42,318 nt of DNA from a virus. The notes beneath the pieces are model-generated. The model was not told the origin of the DNA. It did no database searches and saw nothing but the letters and a program-made list of their open reading frames with translations. The stretch spans positions 1-42,318 of IMG/VR virus record IMGVR_UViG_3300000736_000002, one strand, 5' to 3'. Every line of letters starts with the position of its first letter. The stretch's first letter is position 1. The translations under genes and the position numbers were made by a program. This document shows, piece after piece, positions 14,938 to 22,202 of the stretch.

Positions 14938-16521
14938 TTATTCGTTTATTATTTTTTCTATCAGTTGAATCCGTTGACCAATCCAACGCATCACCGGCAC
15001 CGCCATTGAGTTACCGCAAGCCTTGTACCTTGGCCCATCGGGGCATTGGTCGGCATCCTTGTTGCGGTAAGGAACCTTGGTCCAATCGTCGGGGAATCCC
15101 TGCAAGCGTTCGCATTCCTTGGGGGTCAGCCTTCGTATAGCCATAGGTGGCTGATGAACGCCCGTAGTGTAATTCAGCGAATAACCACCGCTCTCTTTGC
15201 TTTGCAGCGTACCGGCTATTTGTTCTTCGTTGTAACGATTGTTTCTAAAATCAATTGAGTGCATAACCGCAGGGGTTTGGCATCGTTGCAACTGCGTCTT
15301 TTCTTGCAGATTCATTCCTCTCATATCTCCACCTGATTGCCAATCAAAGGCCATCGGTTGCCCGACCAAATGGTCAGTTTCATTATATGAAGCCCATCCC
15401 GATGAACCTTGCATTTTTGCGGTTAATGTTGGGCAAGGCTCTTTGAAGGCTATCGGTTGGGCAACTGCTAATTGATTATCTCCCGGCTCTGACCTTAATG
15501 TTGGGGATGTGCCATTATCCGAATACCCATACCCAAGCCTTTGCATCTTGCCCGGTTCAAAGGCTATCGGTTGCAACACGGCTCCAATATGCTCCGTATC
15601 GGATTGTGAGCGAATGGTTTGCGTGGTGTGGTCGTTCGTGGTGTAATTGTAGGTGTCAACGGCTATCGGTTGGGCAACAACATTCGTGCTTCGTACATCT
15701 CCAACATCAAAGCAATTTATCGTATTGGCCGTTTCATCCTTCTCCCAGGTTTCAAAGTCGCTATCGCTTTGCGCTCTTCTTACTTTACGAAATGGTTGCT
15801 GAAGTATAGCCCCAAAGTTATCCTTGTCCGGCATCCGTTGTGCGCCATTCGCATTCTGCTTGGTTAAGGTTCCTGCGACTTGGCTTCCATCCCACCAACT
15901 GCCTGCCTCTCCAACGCTTCCTTCAACATCGGAGGCAACTTCTTCCCTCTTTTTTCTGCTCGGTTTAGTATTCCCTTGCAGGCTTTCTCGCTCAAATAGA
16001 ACCGCTGCGGCAACTCTCCAATCTCCAAGGTATCCGACAACAAACACTCTTCTGCGTCTTTGGGCGACTCCGAAGTGTTGAGCGTCAAGAACTCTGTATG
16101 CGAACCCATACCCGAGCTCCCCCAACGCCCCGAGGAAGGTACCAAAATCTTTTCCTCCGTTGGACGACAATACACCGGGGACATTTTCCCAGACGATCCA
16201 CTTGGGACGGAGTTTATCAGCGATTGAAAGAAAGGTAAGCATGAGGTTCCCTCGTGGGTCATCAAGTCCCTTGCGAAGTCCTGCGACGGAGAAGGATTGG
16301 CATGGGGTTCCCCCCACGAGAAGGTCAATTGGTCGTTCATCTGCGATTGGGTTTTGGTTAATGGTTGTCATATCTCCCAAGTTAGGAACCGTTGGGAACC
16401 GGTGTTTCAGCACATCCGAAGGGAATTGTTCAATCTCTGAGAACCATTGCGGCTCCCACCCGAGGTTGTGCCAAGCGACTGTAGCCGCTTCAATGCCTGA
16501 GCAAACTGATCCGTATTTCAT
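14938..16521 (-). CDS. C5-cytosine DNA methyltransferase with internal repeats
   Basis: The 527-residue protein has all main C5-MTase motifs: I (GSVCSGIEAATVAW, residues 4-17), IV with catalytic Cys (GGTPCQSFSVAG, near 71-82), VI (WENVPG), VIII (QRRRRVFVVG), IX (RRLTPKECERLQGFPDDW) and X (YKACGNSMAVPV). Between VIII and IX lies a target-recognition region of about 280 residues with four copies of QPIAF/QPMAF/QPIAV and PTL/TTL-like steps, encoded by imperfect repeats (15349, 15448, 15562, 15661). It probably protects phage DNA from restriction; specificity unknown. A second long frame is nested inside. Confidence 0.92.
   Translation of the reverse strand: MKYGSVCSGIEAATVAWHNLGWEPQWFSEIEQFPSDVLKHRFPTVPNLGDMTTINQNPIADERPIDLLVGGTPCQSFSVAGLRKGLDDPRGNLMLTFLSIADKLRPKWIVWENVPGVLSSNGGKDFGTFLGALGELGYGFAYRVLDAQHFGVAQRRRRVFVVGYLGDWRVAAAVLFERESLQGNTKPSRKKREEVASDVEGSVGEAGSWWDGSQVAGTLTKQNANGAQRMPDKDNFGAILQQPFRKVRRAQSDSDFETWEKDETANTINCFDVGDVRSTNVVAQPIAVDTYNYTTNDHTTQTIRSQSDTEHIGAVLQPIAFEPGKMQRLGYGYSDNGTSPTLRSEPGDNQLAVAQPIAFKEPCPTLTAKMQGSSGWASYNETDHLVGQPMAFDWQSGGDMRGMNLQEKTQLQRCQTPAVMHSIDFRNNRYNEEQIAGTLQSKESGGYSLNYTTGVHQPPMAIRRLTPKECERLQGFPDDWTKVPYRNKDADQCPDGPRYKACGNSMAVPVMRWIGQRIQLIEKIINE
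15349..15672 (-). repeat. Four in-frame repeats inside the DNA methyltransferase gene
   Basis: GGC(T/C)ATCGGTTG on the plus strand occurs at 15349, 15448, 15562 and 15661, with steps of 99, 114 and 99 bases, all multiples of three. The repeats encode the recurring QP(I/M)A(F/V) element in the target-recognition region, separated by TLRS/TIRS/TLTA-like segments. Confidence 0.75.
15864..16340 (-). CDS. Nested overlapping reading frame inside the methyltransferase gene
   Basis: A 158-codon ATG-initiated frame lies wholly inside the methyltransferase gene, same strand, shifted frame. The product has a non-random look: PSSGRWGSSGMGSHTEFLTLNTSESPKDAEECLLSDTLE, then LPQRFYLSEKACKGILNRAEKRGKKLPPMLKEALE. 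I recall proteins ending YLSxKACxGILRRAEKRGKxLPPxL as hypothetical entries in many phages, always associated with this methyltransferase type. It might be a real overprinted gene or a conserved shadow of motifs IV-VIII. Sequence alone does not prove translation. Confidence 0.45.
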   Translation of the reverse strand: MNDQLTFSWGEPHANPSPSQDFARDLMTHEGTSCLPFFQSLINSVPSGSSGKMSPVYCRPTEEKILVPSSGRWGSSGMGSHTEFLTLNTSESPKDAEECLLSDTLEIGELPQRFYLSEKACKGILNRAEKRGKKLPPMLKEALERQAVGGMEAKSQEP

Positions 16522-16556
16522 TTATTTGGTTGTTTGGTTAAATTTTCCATTAAATT

Positions 16557-16586
16557 AAAACGGGGAGATAATTTCCCCCCGTTTTT
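16557..16586. terminator. Bidirectional intrinsic terminator
   Basis: AAAACGGGG (16557-16565) pairs with CCCCGTTTT (16577-16585) around an 11-base loop. Both strands end the stem in a T run. It lies between the methyltransferase start (16521) and the stop of the DDDMPF-tailed gene (16609), so it would limit read-through from the upstream minus-strand genes into the methyltransferase. Confidence 0.8.
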
Positions 16587-16608
16587 AGCATAAAAAGCAG
16601 CCATTCCT

Positions 16609-16884
16609 TTAGAATGGCATGTCATCATCAACACTTTCCGCTTGAGATGGAGCCGATTTTTTGGTTGGAGTCCATTCATTAAGTGAGGCATTGTGAGTGT
16701 GTCCGTACTTGTCTGGCTGATCAAGTTCCCAGCAGTCAATGGTCACATACCCTTTCTCGTTCTTGTGGTTCTTGAGGAACTCAGAGAACTTGTCTGCTTG
16801 GATGTTCACGCTGAAGACAGACTTCGTGTTGATGATTTTGGCCCTTACTTTAAAGCCATCAGCAAATGTTTTTTGTGCTTTCAT
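16609..16884 (-). CDS. Small DNA-metabolism protein with SSB-like acidic tip
   Basis: 91 residues. The N-terminal part (KTFADGFKVRAKIINTKSVFSVNIQADKFSEFL, then GYVTIDCWELDQPDKYG) looks like a small beta-rich domain. The C-terminus ends ESVDDDMPF, closely matching the acidic tip by which bacterial SSB binds partner enzymes. I infer either an alternative ssDNA-binding protein or a decoy/recruiter for the host SSB interactome. A -7 like box TATATTTG lies at 16912-16919. Confidence 0.7.
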   Translation of the reverse strand: MKAQKTFADGFKVRAKIINTKSVFSVNIQADKFSEFLKNHKNEKGYVTIDCWELDQPDKYGHTHNASLNEWTPTKKSAPSQAESVDDDMPF

Positions 16885-16923
16885 TTTTTTGGATTTTGGG
16901 GTTTAGTTGTGCAAATATAATCA

Positions 16924-17205
16924 TTAATCTTTCTTCTTGTGCTTTATTGACAAATTAAAAAATCTCAAACACATATCATCAAATCTCAAAGGCTTTTTAA
17001 CCTCTTGCCCATTGTACCTAAATGTACAATCCCATACGTCTGTTTCCAATGCGTCAGGATCCTTGATTAGGTTGACGATTTCCTTCTCGCATTCAAGCAT
17101 AACTCCATCCTTGACATACATCCTCCTCCTAATGGATCCCTCCTTTTTTGATGAGACTAAATACTTGTACATATTATCGTGGTAACCTCTTGAGCCATCA
17201 TTCAT
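16924..17205 (-). CDS. Hypothetical protein
   Basis: 93 residues, mixed charge, with RRRMYVKDGVMLECEKEIVNLI and DVWDCTFRYNGQEVKKPLRF. Its start overlaps the stop of the 52-residue gene upstream as ATGA. No family recognised. Confidence 0.65.
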   Translation of the reverse strand: MNDGSRGYHDNMYKYLVSSKKEGSIRRRMYVKDGVMLECEKEIVNLIKDPDALETDVWDCTFRYNGQEVKKPLRFDDMCLRFFNLSIKHKKKD

Positions 17206-17360
17206 TTCTTCATTCTTTTAAGTCTTGAAAATAAAACAGATTCTTCAACGCACATCTTATACTTAATCATTAAGTATCTTCTTACGGCGTTCAGAGGCTT
17301 GCCTGATTTAGCGGCCACCTCTATGATCGAGTCAATTATGTCTTTGGTTTGCTTCATCAT
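17202..17360 (-). CDS. Small basic helical protein, 52 residues
   Basis: The frame starts at ATG ATG (17360 or 17357) behind an A/C-rich leader (AACCAAACAAA) and stops at 17202, overlapping the next start by ATGA. The product contains TKDIIDSIIEVAAKSGKPLN and AVRRYLMIKYKMCVEESVLF and ends RLKRMKK. The spacing of helices would suit a small helix-turn-helix, but no family is recognised. Confidence 0.6.
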   Translation of the reverse strand: MMKQTKDIIDSIIEVAAKSGKPLNAVRRYLMIKYKMCVEESVLFSRLKRMKK

Positions 17361-17370
17361 TTTGTTTGGT

Positions 17371-17589
17371 TTAATTGTCGGAAACGAATTGATCTAAAAG
17401 TAATTCAGTTACACCATCCGGTATGTCTTCAATTGATAATGGCGAGCCATTAACCTTGGCCTCTAAGATTTGAAAGCCACACTTTTGCATTCCGTAGATA
17501 GTCATACTCTCTGACTTTTTTATCACGATATCAAATTGAAGTCCATCCCATAGGACGTCAACTGAAAGTTTGTTGTTGTCTTTATTCAT
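17371..17589 (-). CDS. Hypothetical protein
   Basis: I choose ATG 17589 (MNKDNNKLSVDVLWDG), an 8-base overlap with the nuclease gene, over a Met at 17613. The 72-residue product alternates hydrophobic and charged residues (FDIVIKKSESMTIYGMQKCGFQILEAKVNG), suggesting a small beta sheet. Unknown function. Confidence 0.6.
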   Translation of the reverse strand: MNKDNNKLSVDVLWDGLQFDIVIKKSESMTIYGMQKCGFQILEAKVNGSPLSIEDIPDGVTELLLDQFVSDN

Positions 17590-17932
17590 TCTTGAAGAAT
17601 TTTGTTTTAACAAGGTGGGTCAATATTTTGTACCAATCATCCTTTTCTAGGCAGACAACCGATCCAAGTCTGTTTCTTTTGTGGAATACGGCTCTAATCT
17701 TATCCCTCGGCATATTGGATATCACTTGATGAACACCCGGGGACAATCTCTCAACGGCTTTGCATTGGATGTGATATGGCAATCCAACAAGGTCAACACC
17801 GGCATCGTCCATTCTCTTTGATTCATTCCTTGATGTAAATACATCCTTAAAACCTAAATCAATGTGATCGTTTTTGATGGACAATTCGTAGGTGTTACCC
17901 TTCGCTCTTGGTGACTTTATTTTCTTGGCCAT
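17582..17932 (-). CDS. PD-(D/E)XK nuclease, Hjc-like Holliday-junction resolvase candidate
   Basis: The 116-residue protein has the compact layout of Hjc/RecB-like nucleases: KGNTYELSIKNDH with an early Glu, DVFTSRNESKRMDDAGVDLVG carrying the catalytic Asp, and YHIQCKAVE carrying the Q-x-K. It would cut branched recombination or replication intermediates, complementing the RecE-like and Rad52-type proteins. The ATG and the preceding stop overlap by one base. Confidence 0.75.
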   Translation of the reverse strand: MAKKIKSPRAKGNTYELSIKNDHIDLGFKDVFTSRNESKRMDDAGVDLVGLPYHIQCKAVERLSPGVHQVISNMPRDKIRAVFHKRNRLGSVVCLEKDDWYKILTHLVKTKFFKNE

Positions 17933-18252
17933 TATAGAATCATTTTTAGAATCCTCTTAAACAATGAAACCGGAATCCATTCTCTTGATGAAACGCTGTA
18001 CATTTCTTTAGCGCCTCTAGACTTAGCGTATCTTTCGGCATCCGTTATTGACGCGAAGTGATTACCCCAAGTGACAATTGACTCATTGCCAAATGGCTCA
18101 AGTACGACACAGTTAAACTTGGTTCCTTGTAAGTCGGTTATAGCGTGGATCGAGCAGTAATTCAGAACCGGATACCCCCACTTGGCTGGCCCCCTTGTTT
18201 TTACCACGAATCCTCCATTAACCTTAACTCCATTTGATAGGTATGCTTTCAT
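17932..18252 (-). CDS. Hypothetical protein
   Basis: 106 residues, beta-rich in the first 70 residues (VKVNGGFVVKTRGPAKWGYPVLNY, FNCVVLEPFGNESIVTWGNHFASITDAERYAKSRG). No recognised family. It forms a one-base stop/start overlap with the nuclease gene downstream. Confidence 0.65.
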   Translation of the reverse strand: MKAYLSNGVKVNGGFVVKTRGPAKWGYPVLNYCSIHAITDLQGTKFNCVVLEPFGNESIVTWGNHFASITDAERYAKSRGAKEMYSVSSREWIPVSLFKRILKMIL

Positions 18253-18257
18253 TGTCC

Positions 18258-18548
18258 TTATGTTTTTTGAATGTCGGTTATGTTTATTGAGTCTAAAAGG
18301 TTGTCGTAAATCAACTCATCTTCGTGCGTATACAGCTCAATGGTTGGTCTTGGGAATGGCGGTTCGGGAAACAATTGCTCAAGGGTAAGGTGAAGATACT
18401 CTTCCTTTTTGCCAGAAAGTTTTGACGATGGTCCGCTAAGGGCATCAATCGCTTTTTGGTTGGCTTCCTCTTGGCTGTCGGCCTCAATAGAGAATCGGAC
18501 TCTAATCCAAACCTTGTATTGTTTGTCTGCGTAAAATGGGTGTTGCAT
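18258..18548 (-). CDS. Hypothetical protein, first gene after a promoter
   Basis: 96 residues. The start (KQYKVWIRVRFSIEADSQEEANQKAIDAL) has the strand-helix pattern of small DUF-type domains where a beta strand precedes an EEA.. helix. Function unknown. A host-type promoter with -7 box at 18568-18575 reads into it. Confidence 0.65.
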   Translation of the reverse strand: MQHPFYADKQYKVWIRVRFSIEADSQEEANQKAIDALSGPSSKLSGKKEEYLHLTLEQLFPEPPFPRPTIELYTHEDELIYDNLLDSINITDIQKT

Positions 18549-18557
18549 AGCTATGTT

Positions 18558-18755
18558 TTAATGTATACAAATATAGTCACTTTTCGCCATTGCACCAATA
18601 GCGTTTGCTGATACGGGATTGGGCTTAGACCGCCCAATTTTGAGCGAGTCATTCTCTTTTTCCAACTCTATTATTCTTTTTTCCATACATCTTATTCTTT
18701 CTCTTTGAAATTCAATTAGCGAAGTAGCGTGTGATCCTGTTGGGTACTTTGACAT
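18558..18755 (-). CDS. Short coiled-coil protein
   Basis: 65 residues with a central coiled-coil helix (SLIEFQRERIRCMEKRIIELEKENDSLK). Its last codons overlap the -7 box of the downstream promoter. Function unknown. Confidence 0.55.
   Translation of the reverse strand: MSKYPTGSHATSLIEFQRERIRCMEKRIIELEKENDSLKIGRSKPNPVSANAIGAMAKSDYICIH
18568..18598 (-). promoter_or_regulatory. Host-type promoter (extended -33, -7 TATATTTG)
   Basis: On the minus strand GCTATTGGT is followed, 19 bases after TTGG, by TATATTTG. The upstream part (GCTATTGGTGCAATG) closely matches the three promoters at 24.0, 25.7 and 27.0 kb, so this belongs to the same class, but no AGTATACTATAGTAGACT operator is beside it. Confidence 0.65.
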
Positions 18756-18766
18756 GGTTTGTTTAT

Positions 18767-18991
18767 TTAAAGGGTTACGAAATAAGCGGAGTTGACGACG
18801 TCACCGGCAGGGTTTATCTCAACGACCTGGGAGTATTCCTTCCAGGACTGAGCCTCTGCACCGAACTCATGTGTGTGTTCGCATTCCATAAATGCCGACA
18901 CAAAGGTGTCGCACATCTCGGACTGGTTACTCGCTTGGCCGTACTGAGACCAATTGATCGCGAAGAATTTGTTTTGTGTTTCGTTGTTCAT
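18767..18991 (-). CDS. Hypothetical protein
   Basis: 74 residues, neutral, including INWSQYGQASNQSEMCDTFVSAF and VVEINPAGDVVNSAYFVTL. Start and stop overlap with the gene upstream as ATGA (18988-18991). No family recognised. Confidence 0.65.
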   Translation of the reverse strand: MNNETQNKFFAINWSQYGQASNQSEMCDTFVSAFMECEHTHEFGAEAQSWKEYSQVVEINPAGDVVNSAYFVTL

Positions 18992-19176
18992 GGTTTAGCG
19001 TTTAGTTCCCTTGTAAGCCTATCAAGCAGAGGTTCAATTAAAGATATCTGAGCCTCAAAGCCCTCGTCAATACCTTCCTGAGTTGTAGTATCCCAATCGC
19101 CACTCAGAGCCATTTCAGCGTCTGTCTTGAGGCATCTGAGTACATGAATGGTTGCTTTTAAAAGTTCGTTGTTCAT
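18988..19176 (-). CDS. Small helical protein
   Basis: 62 residues, mainly helical (MNNELLKATIHVLRCLKTDAEM and FEAQISLIEPLLDRLTRELN), coupled by 4-base overlaps to both neighbours. Unknown function. Confidence 0.65.
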   Translation of the reverse strand: MNNELLKATIHVLRCLKTDAEMALSGDWDTTTQEGIDEGFEAQISLIEPLLDRLTRELNAKP

Positions 19177-19532
19177 TTTGTTTGGGTTGAAAGTTCAATT
19201 AGTTTTTTAAGACAGGCGAGTTCTGCTTCTTCGTGGGTGAGGCGGGCATTGATAATCAATCCATTTTTTAATAAGTTATACCCTAAATCAAGTTTCTTAT
19301 CATCAATTGGCTTAATTACTAAACACAAACCATACTTCTCTCTGAACCACCTGAACGCTTGTTGGTAGAGGGGTGCAGGCAAACACCATTCGCGCTCAAA
19401 TGGTTTTTCCAAATTAAAAGTGGGAGATTTAAGATTGAACGGGTCAATGCTGTAATAACCAAAACAAGGTTCATCAAACCCAAGTTCTTTGAGTGCAAGG
19501 GCTTGTTCGTAAGGGATAAAATCTTTTTTCAT
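19173..19532 (-). CDS. Conserved-type Bacteroidota phage protein
   Basis: 119 residues. DFIPYEQALALKELGFDEPCFGYY, then APLYQQAFRWFREKYGL and THEEAELACLKKLIEL form a pattern I have seen repeatedly in hypothetical proteins of Bacteroidota phages and integrated elements. Function is not known. Its recognisable conservation supports host assignment. Confidence 0.78.
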   Translation of the reverse strand: MKKDFIPYEQALALKELGFDEPCFGYYSIDPFNLKSPTFNLEKPFEREWCLPAPLYQQAFRWFREKYGLCLVIKPIDDKKLDLGYNLLKNGLIINARLTHEEAELACLKKLIELSTQTK

Positions 19533-19541
19533 TGGTTTAGG

Positions 19542-19733
19542 TTAAAACGGGTTAGGGGGTAGGGGCATCCAATGGCTTACTTCGATTAGGAACCAAGTTT
19601 GATGCTCGTAGTACCAACGGTTGTTCGATAGCCAAGCCATTGCTTGATACATATCGGTTGTGTAAATCAGCACCGGAGTGTCTTGCTCGGGCATCCGATC
19701 GGAACATTTGATCCATTTCGTTTCGTCGCTCAT
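19542..19733 (-). CDS. DUF551-domain protein
   Basis: The 63-residue protein is a short DUF551 domain: WIKCSDRMPEQDTPVLIY at the start and SHWMPLPPNPF at the end are the family signatures. The function of DUF551 is unknown; it is common in phages and prophages of many hosts. Confidence 0.85.
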   Translation of the reverse strand: MSDETKWIKCSDRMPEQDTPVLIYTTDMYQAMAWLSNNRWYYEHQTWFLIEVSHWMPLPPNPF

Positions 19734-19782
19734 AATTTATATTTAAAGGTCCTAAGTTAAGGAATAAAGTTCACATTTGCAA

Positions 19783-20094
19783 CTACTCAAAGGAATGAAA
19801 TGTAACATTGTTGTCTACTACTTTGTAGATTGTCATATGCGATTCCTCCTCGATCATCTGTACGATTCTTTGTGCAAACTCGTAGAGAGTTTCGTCGTCG
19901 TACAACTTGTCAACGGGCAGATGCATACCGGTCGGTAGTCCAAGCATGCTGAGAGGCAACTTGGTGCCGTATGATGAGTGTCCCGAATAAAGGATGTGCT
20001 TGATGGAGCCTTCTACTAGGTTGGTCAGTAGGGTCATCTCCTCCCTGGCAGGGGAGAAAAGTTGAATGTGAACGATTTTGGTGATGTCTTTCAT
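19783..20094 (-). CDS. Hypothetical protein
   Basis: 103 residues, starting with a strand (TKIVHIQLFSPAREEMTLLTNLV) and ending with a helix-strand unit (DDETLYEFAQRIVQMIEEESHMTIYKVVD). Leader is CCAAACCTTAAACCAAACC, typical for this region. Function unknown. Confidence 0.65.
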   Translation of the reverse strand: MKDITKIVHIQLFSPAREEMTLLTNLVEGSIKHILYSGHSSYGTKLPLSMLGLPTGMHLPVDKLYDDETLYEFAQRIVQMIEEESHMTIYKVVDNNVTFHSFE

Positions 20095-20118
20095 TGTTAG
20101 GTTTGGTTTAAGGTTTGG

Positions 20119-20787
20119 TTACGATATACGGACGATTTGACGCTGAAAGTCTTTGGAATTTTGCAACATTTCATCAAGCGATGAATAGGATGGATAATCT
20201 CCTTCGCATAGCCAATCGTGCAACGAGTATTGAGTGCCGTTAATTTTTAGCATACGATAATGGGTACCATCCTCTAGGACTATGGTTGCCCAATCAGCCT
20301 TCGGCGTAATGAACGCCTTGAAACACATTGCAGAGCCAACGTTTATTTTCTCAAACCCTGATTGGGTGTACTCAACTTTCTGAGTCTTTGTCTTGGAAAC
20401 AAAGTACGCCTTTATTTGCTTGGATTTAGTTGTGCTGGAAGAATGACGATGCTCTTTGTCCATCCAATCGTCTTTTAGTTCAAGCAACATTTGGTGGTTA
20501 CTCATGTTGGGATCTGCGTGTTCCCTGCAAAGTTTCACATCAATGACCGACCCGAACTCTTTGGTGAACTCCTTGACATCGGACAACACTTTCTCTCGGA
20601 ATAAAGAAAGCATGGCAGAGTTATGGATGTTTATGTTTTGAATAAACTCCTCCTTGTCATGTTCGCATTTGCGAACGCTTGCAAGGGTGAATCGTCCATC
20701 CGATTTCTTGGATGCGTCCTTCGCGTTGATGTCGTTGAACTCGCCAATGATTCCATCTACAAGTTCTTGTTGGGTTTTTGTTAGCAT
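20119..20787 (-). CDS. Hypothetical protein
   Basis: 222 residues, charged and mostly helical in the first half (TQQELVDGIIGEFNDINAKDASKKSDGR), beta-like in the second (ADWATIVLEDGTHYRMLKINGTQYSLHDW). No motif recognised. It lies in the run of early-type accessory genes. Confidence 0.65.
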   Translation of the reverse strand: MLTKTQQELVDGIIGEFNDINAKDASKKSDGRFTLASVRKCEHDKEEFIQNINIHNSAMLSLFREKVLSDVKEFTKEFGSVIDVKLCREHADPNMSNHQMLLELKDDWMDKEHRHSSSTTKSKQIKAYFVSKTKTQKVEYTQSGFEKINVGSAMCFKAFITPKADWATIVLEDGTHYRMLKINGTQYSLHDWLCEGDYPSYSSLDEMLQNSKDFQRQIVRIS

Positions 20788-20799
20788 AATTGTTTTGAT

Positions 20800-21396
20800 T
20801 TAAGGGTTAGTTGTTTTTGATTCTCTGAATTGTTGTAGGATGCTCTCTCTGTCTCTCTCACTCATAAAGTGGAGGTGCTTATCAATGAGCTCCTGCTCGG
20901 TAAGTTCGTCATTGATGGCCCACTCTATGATGGACTCTACCTCACACTGCATGTAGGCATCCGAATCCATGGCGTACTTGCCTTCGTGGTAATCCATCTG
21001 CACGTCTTCGCCAAGTTCTCCCGATGAGGCAGTCATCCAACCGGCAAAGTCAAATCCACACTCCTCGTACTCAAGCCGCACATCAACGCCGTACTTCTTG
21101 GACAAGGCAATGGCGAACGGAGCCGCAGGACTCCAAGCCGTATCAAAAAACACGGAGAACCCACCTGCATCGTCAATCGGATTGAGGACGTGTTCGTCAC
21201 CATTGATGTCCCACTTTGTGCCATAGGTAGCACAGTTGTGGTTGTACCAATCCTTCTCATCGAAGTTGGGGTTCCTCCCGATGAGTGACTCAAAGACCCT
21301 ATCGTTTGATGGGTCTGAGAATTTTTCAGCAATTAAGCTGAGTTTTTCTGGCGTACCTCCCGATACGACTAGAAAGTTTGAGCACCAATTTGGCAT
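20800..21396 (-). CDS. DUF1281/Api92-like ferredoxin-fold protein
   Basis: The start at ATG 21396 gives MPNWCSNFLVVSGG, the hallmark N-terminus of the DUF1281 (Api92-like) family; a longer frame to 21495 lacks support. The 198-residue length, the NHNCATYGTKWDI segment, FFDTAWSPAAPF and the acidic C-terminus agree with the family. These proteins are frequent in phages and plasmids; function unknown. An unusual leader (21404-21433) that recurs once at 24.5 kb lies just upstream. Confidence 0.85.
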   Translation of the reverse strand: MPNWCSNFLVVSGGTPEKLSLIAEKFSDPSNDRVFESLIGRNPNFDEKDWYNHNCATYGTKWDINGDEHVLNPIDDAGGFSVFFDTAWSPAAPFAIALSKKYGVDVRLEYEECGFDFAGWMTASSGELGEDVQMDYHEGKYAMDSDAYMQCEVESIIEWAINDELTEQELIDKHLHFMSERDRESILQQFRESKTTNP

Positions 21397-21403
21397 ATAA
21401 AAG

Positions 21404-21433
21404 TTGTTCGGTATATCTCCCGTCCCAGAGTTT
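21404..21433 (-). promoter_or_regulatory. Twin leader element, copy 1
   Basis: The minus strand carries GGGACGGGAGATATACC about 10 bases before the start at 21396. The same 30-base block with three changes is found at 24538-24567. GGGAG may act as a Shine-Dalgarno-like site, which is exceptional among the A/C-rich leaders of this phage. Confidence 0.6.
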
Positions 21434-22160
21434 AGTGTAGGTTGATTGTTACATTCTTCTTGCCCTTGCCCATCGTGCCGGAGCATAGGCCACATTTGTC
21501 ACAGGTTGATTTGTATCCCGCCTCCTTGGATGCAGGACATACGACCCCCGACACAGGGTCATCCGCTCCCTTGGATAGGAACGATCGGTAATCCAACTGC
21601 TCCGCCAAGGCGACCTCCGACTCGGTGTGCACGGATGCCATAAACCAAGAGCCGTACTCCTTGGCCCACGGCTTGGCCCATTGGTGGGTGTAGCCTGTCC
21701 ATACCTTGGCCACACGAGCCATTTGGGAGACCAAGGTTGCATCCATAAGGCTTGGCTCACCATAGGTGCCAAAGCGGACATACGATGCGTCACAGAGGCT
21801 TACAATGCGTCTACGCTTGTCGTCATCCAAGAGGGTTACATCTTGGGGTTTGATGTGGCGTAGCATGGATAGGAATCCCGTGTATTGCATGAACTTGTGG
21901 GTGTAGCATCCCTGCGTGAGGGATTTGTCTTTGGCTCGTTGGTTGCCTGAGAATGGGCAGTCAAGGCAACACGATGAGTCCAGGGCAAAGAACTCCTTCA
22001 TCGCGAACTTCTTCCCGGAATTGGCTAGCCGGTACTGCTCAAGGCTGAAGGTGTAGGTCTGCACGATGTCCGCATTGGAGCCGGTGATCTTCTTGTTGGA
22101 AGACGGGGACTTGGATACGACAAACAGGTTGCCGCCATCCACATATACTACTTTAGGCAT
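21432..22160 (-). CDS. Cys-rich phage protein, probable metal binding
   Basis: 242 residues. Two Cys clusters, DSSCCLDCPFSGNQRA (about 57-70) and CPASKEAGYKSTCDKCGLCSG near the end, look like Zn- or Fe-S-binding sites. The intervening part (VRFGTYGEPSLMDATLV, WTGYTHQW) has the RFGTYGEP pattern known from a hypothetical family of phages that I cannot name with certainty. Likely a nucleic-acid-related or radical chemistry role cannot be decided from sequence. Confidence 0.72.
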   Translation of the reverse strand: MPKVVYVDGGNLFVVSKSPSSNKKITGSNADIVQTYTFSLEQYRLANSGKKFAMKEFFALDSSCCLDCPFSGNQRAKDKSLTQGCYTHKFMQYTGFLSMLRHIKPQDVTLLDDDKRRRIVSLCDASYVRFGTYGEPSLMDATLVSQMARVAKVWTGYTHQWAKPWAKEYGSWFMASVHTESEVALAEQLDYRSFLSKGADDPVSGVVCPASKEAGYKSTCDKCGLCSGTMGKGKKNVTINLH

Positions 22161-22202
22161 AGGTTACTTGAGTTTATAGGGTTGATGGTAAAGAAAGAAA
22201 GA

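Noticed and set aside
14933-14986. Longer start for the DnaA-like gene
   Set aside because: It would overlap the methyltransferase C-terminus; ATG 14932 gives a clean start 5 bases after that stop.
21397-21495. N-terminal extension of the DUF1281-type gene
   Set aside because: The family begins MPNWC, which is at 21396; the upstream part overlaps the Cys-rich gene.
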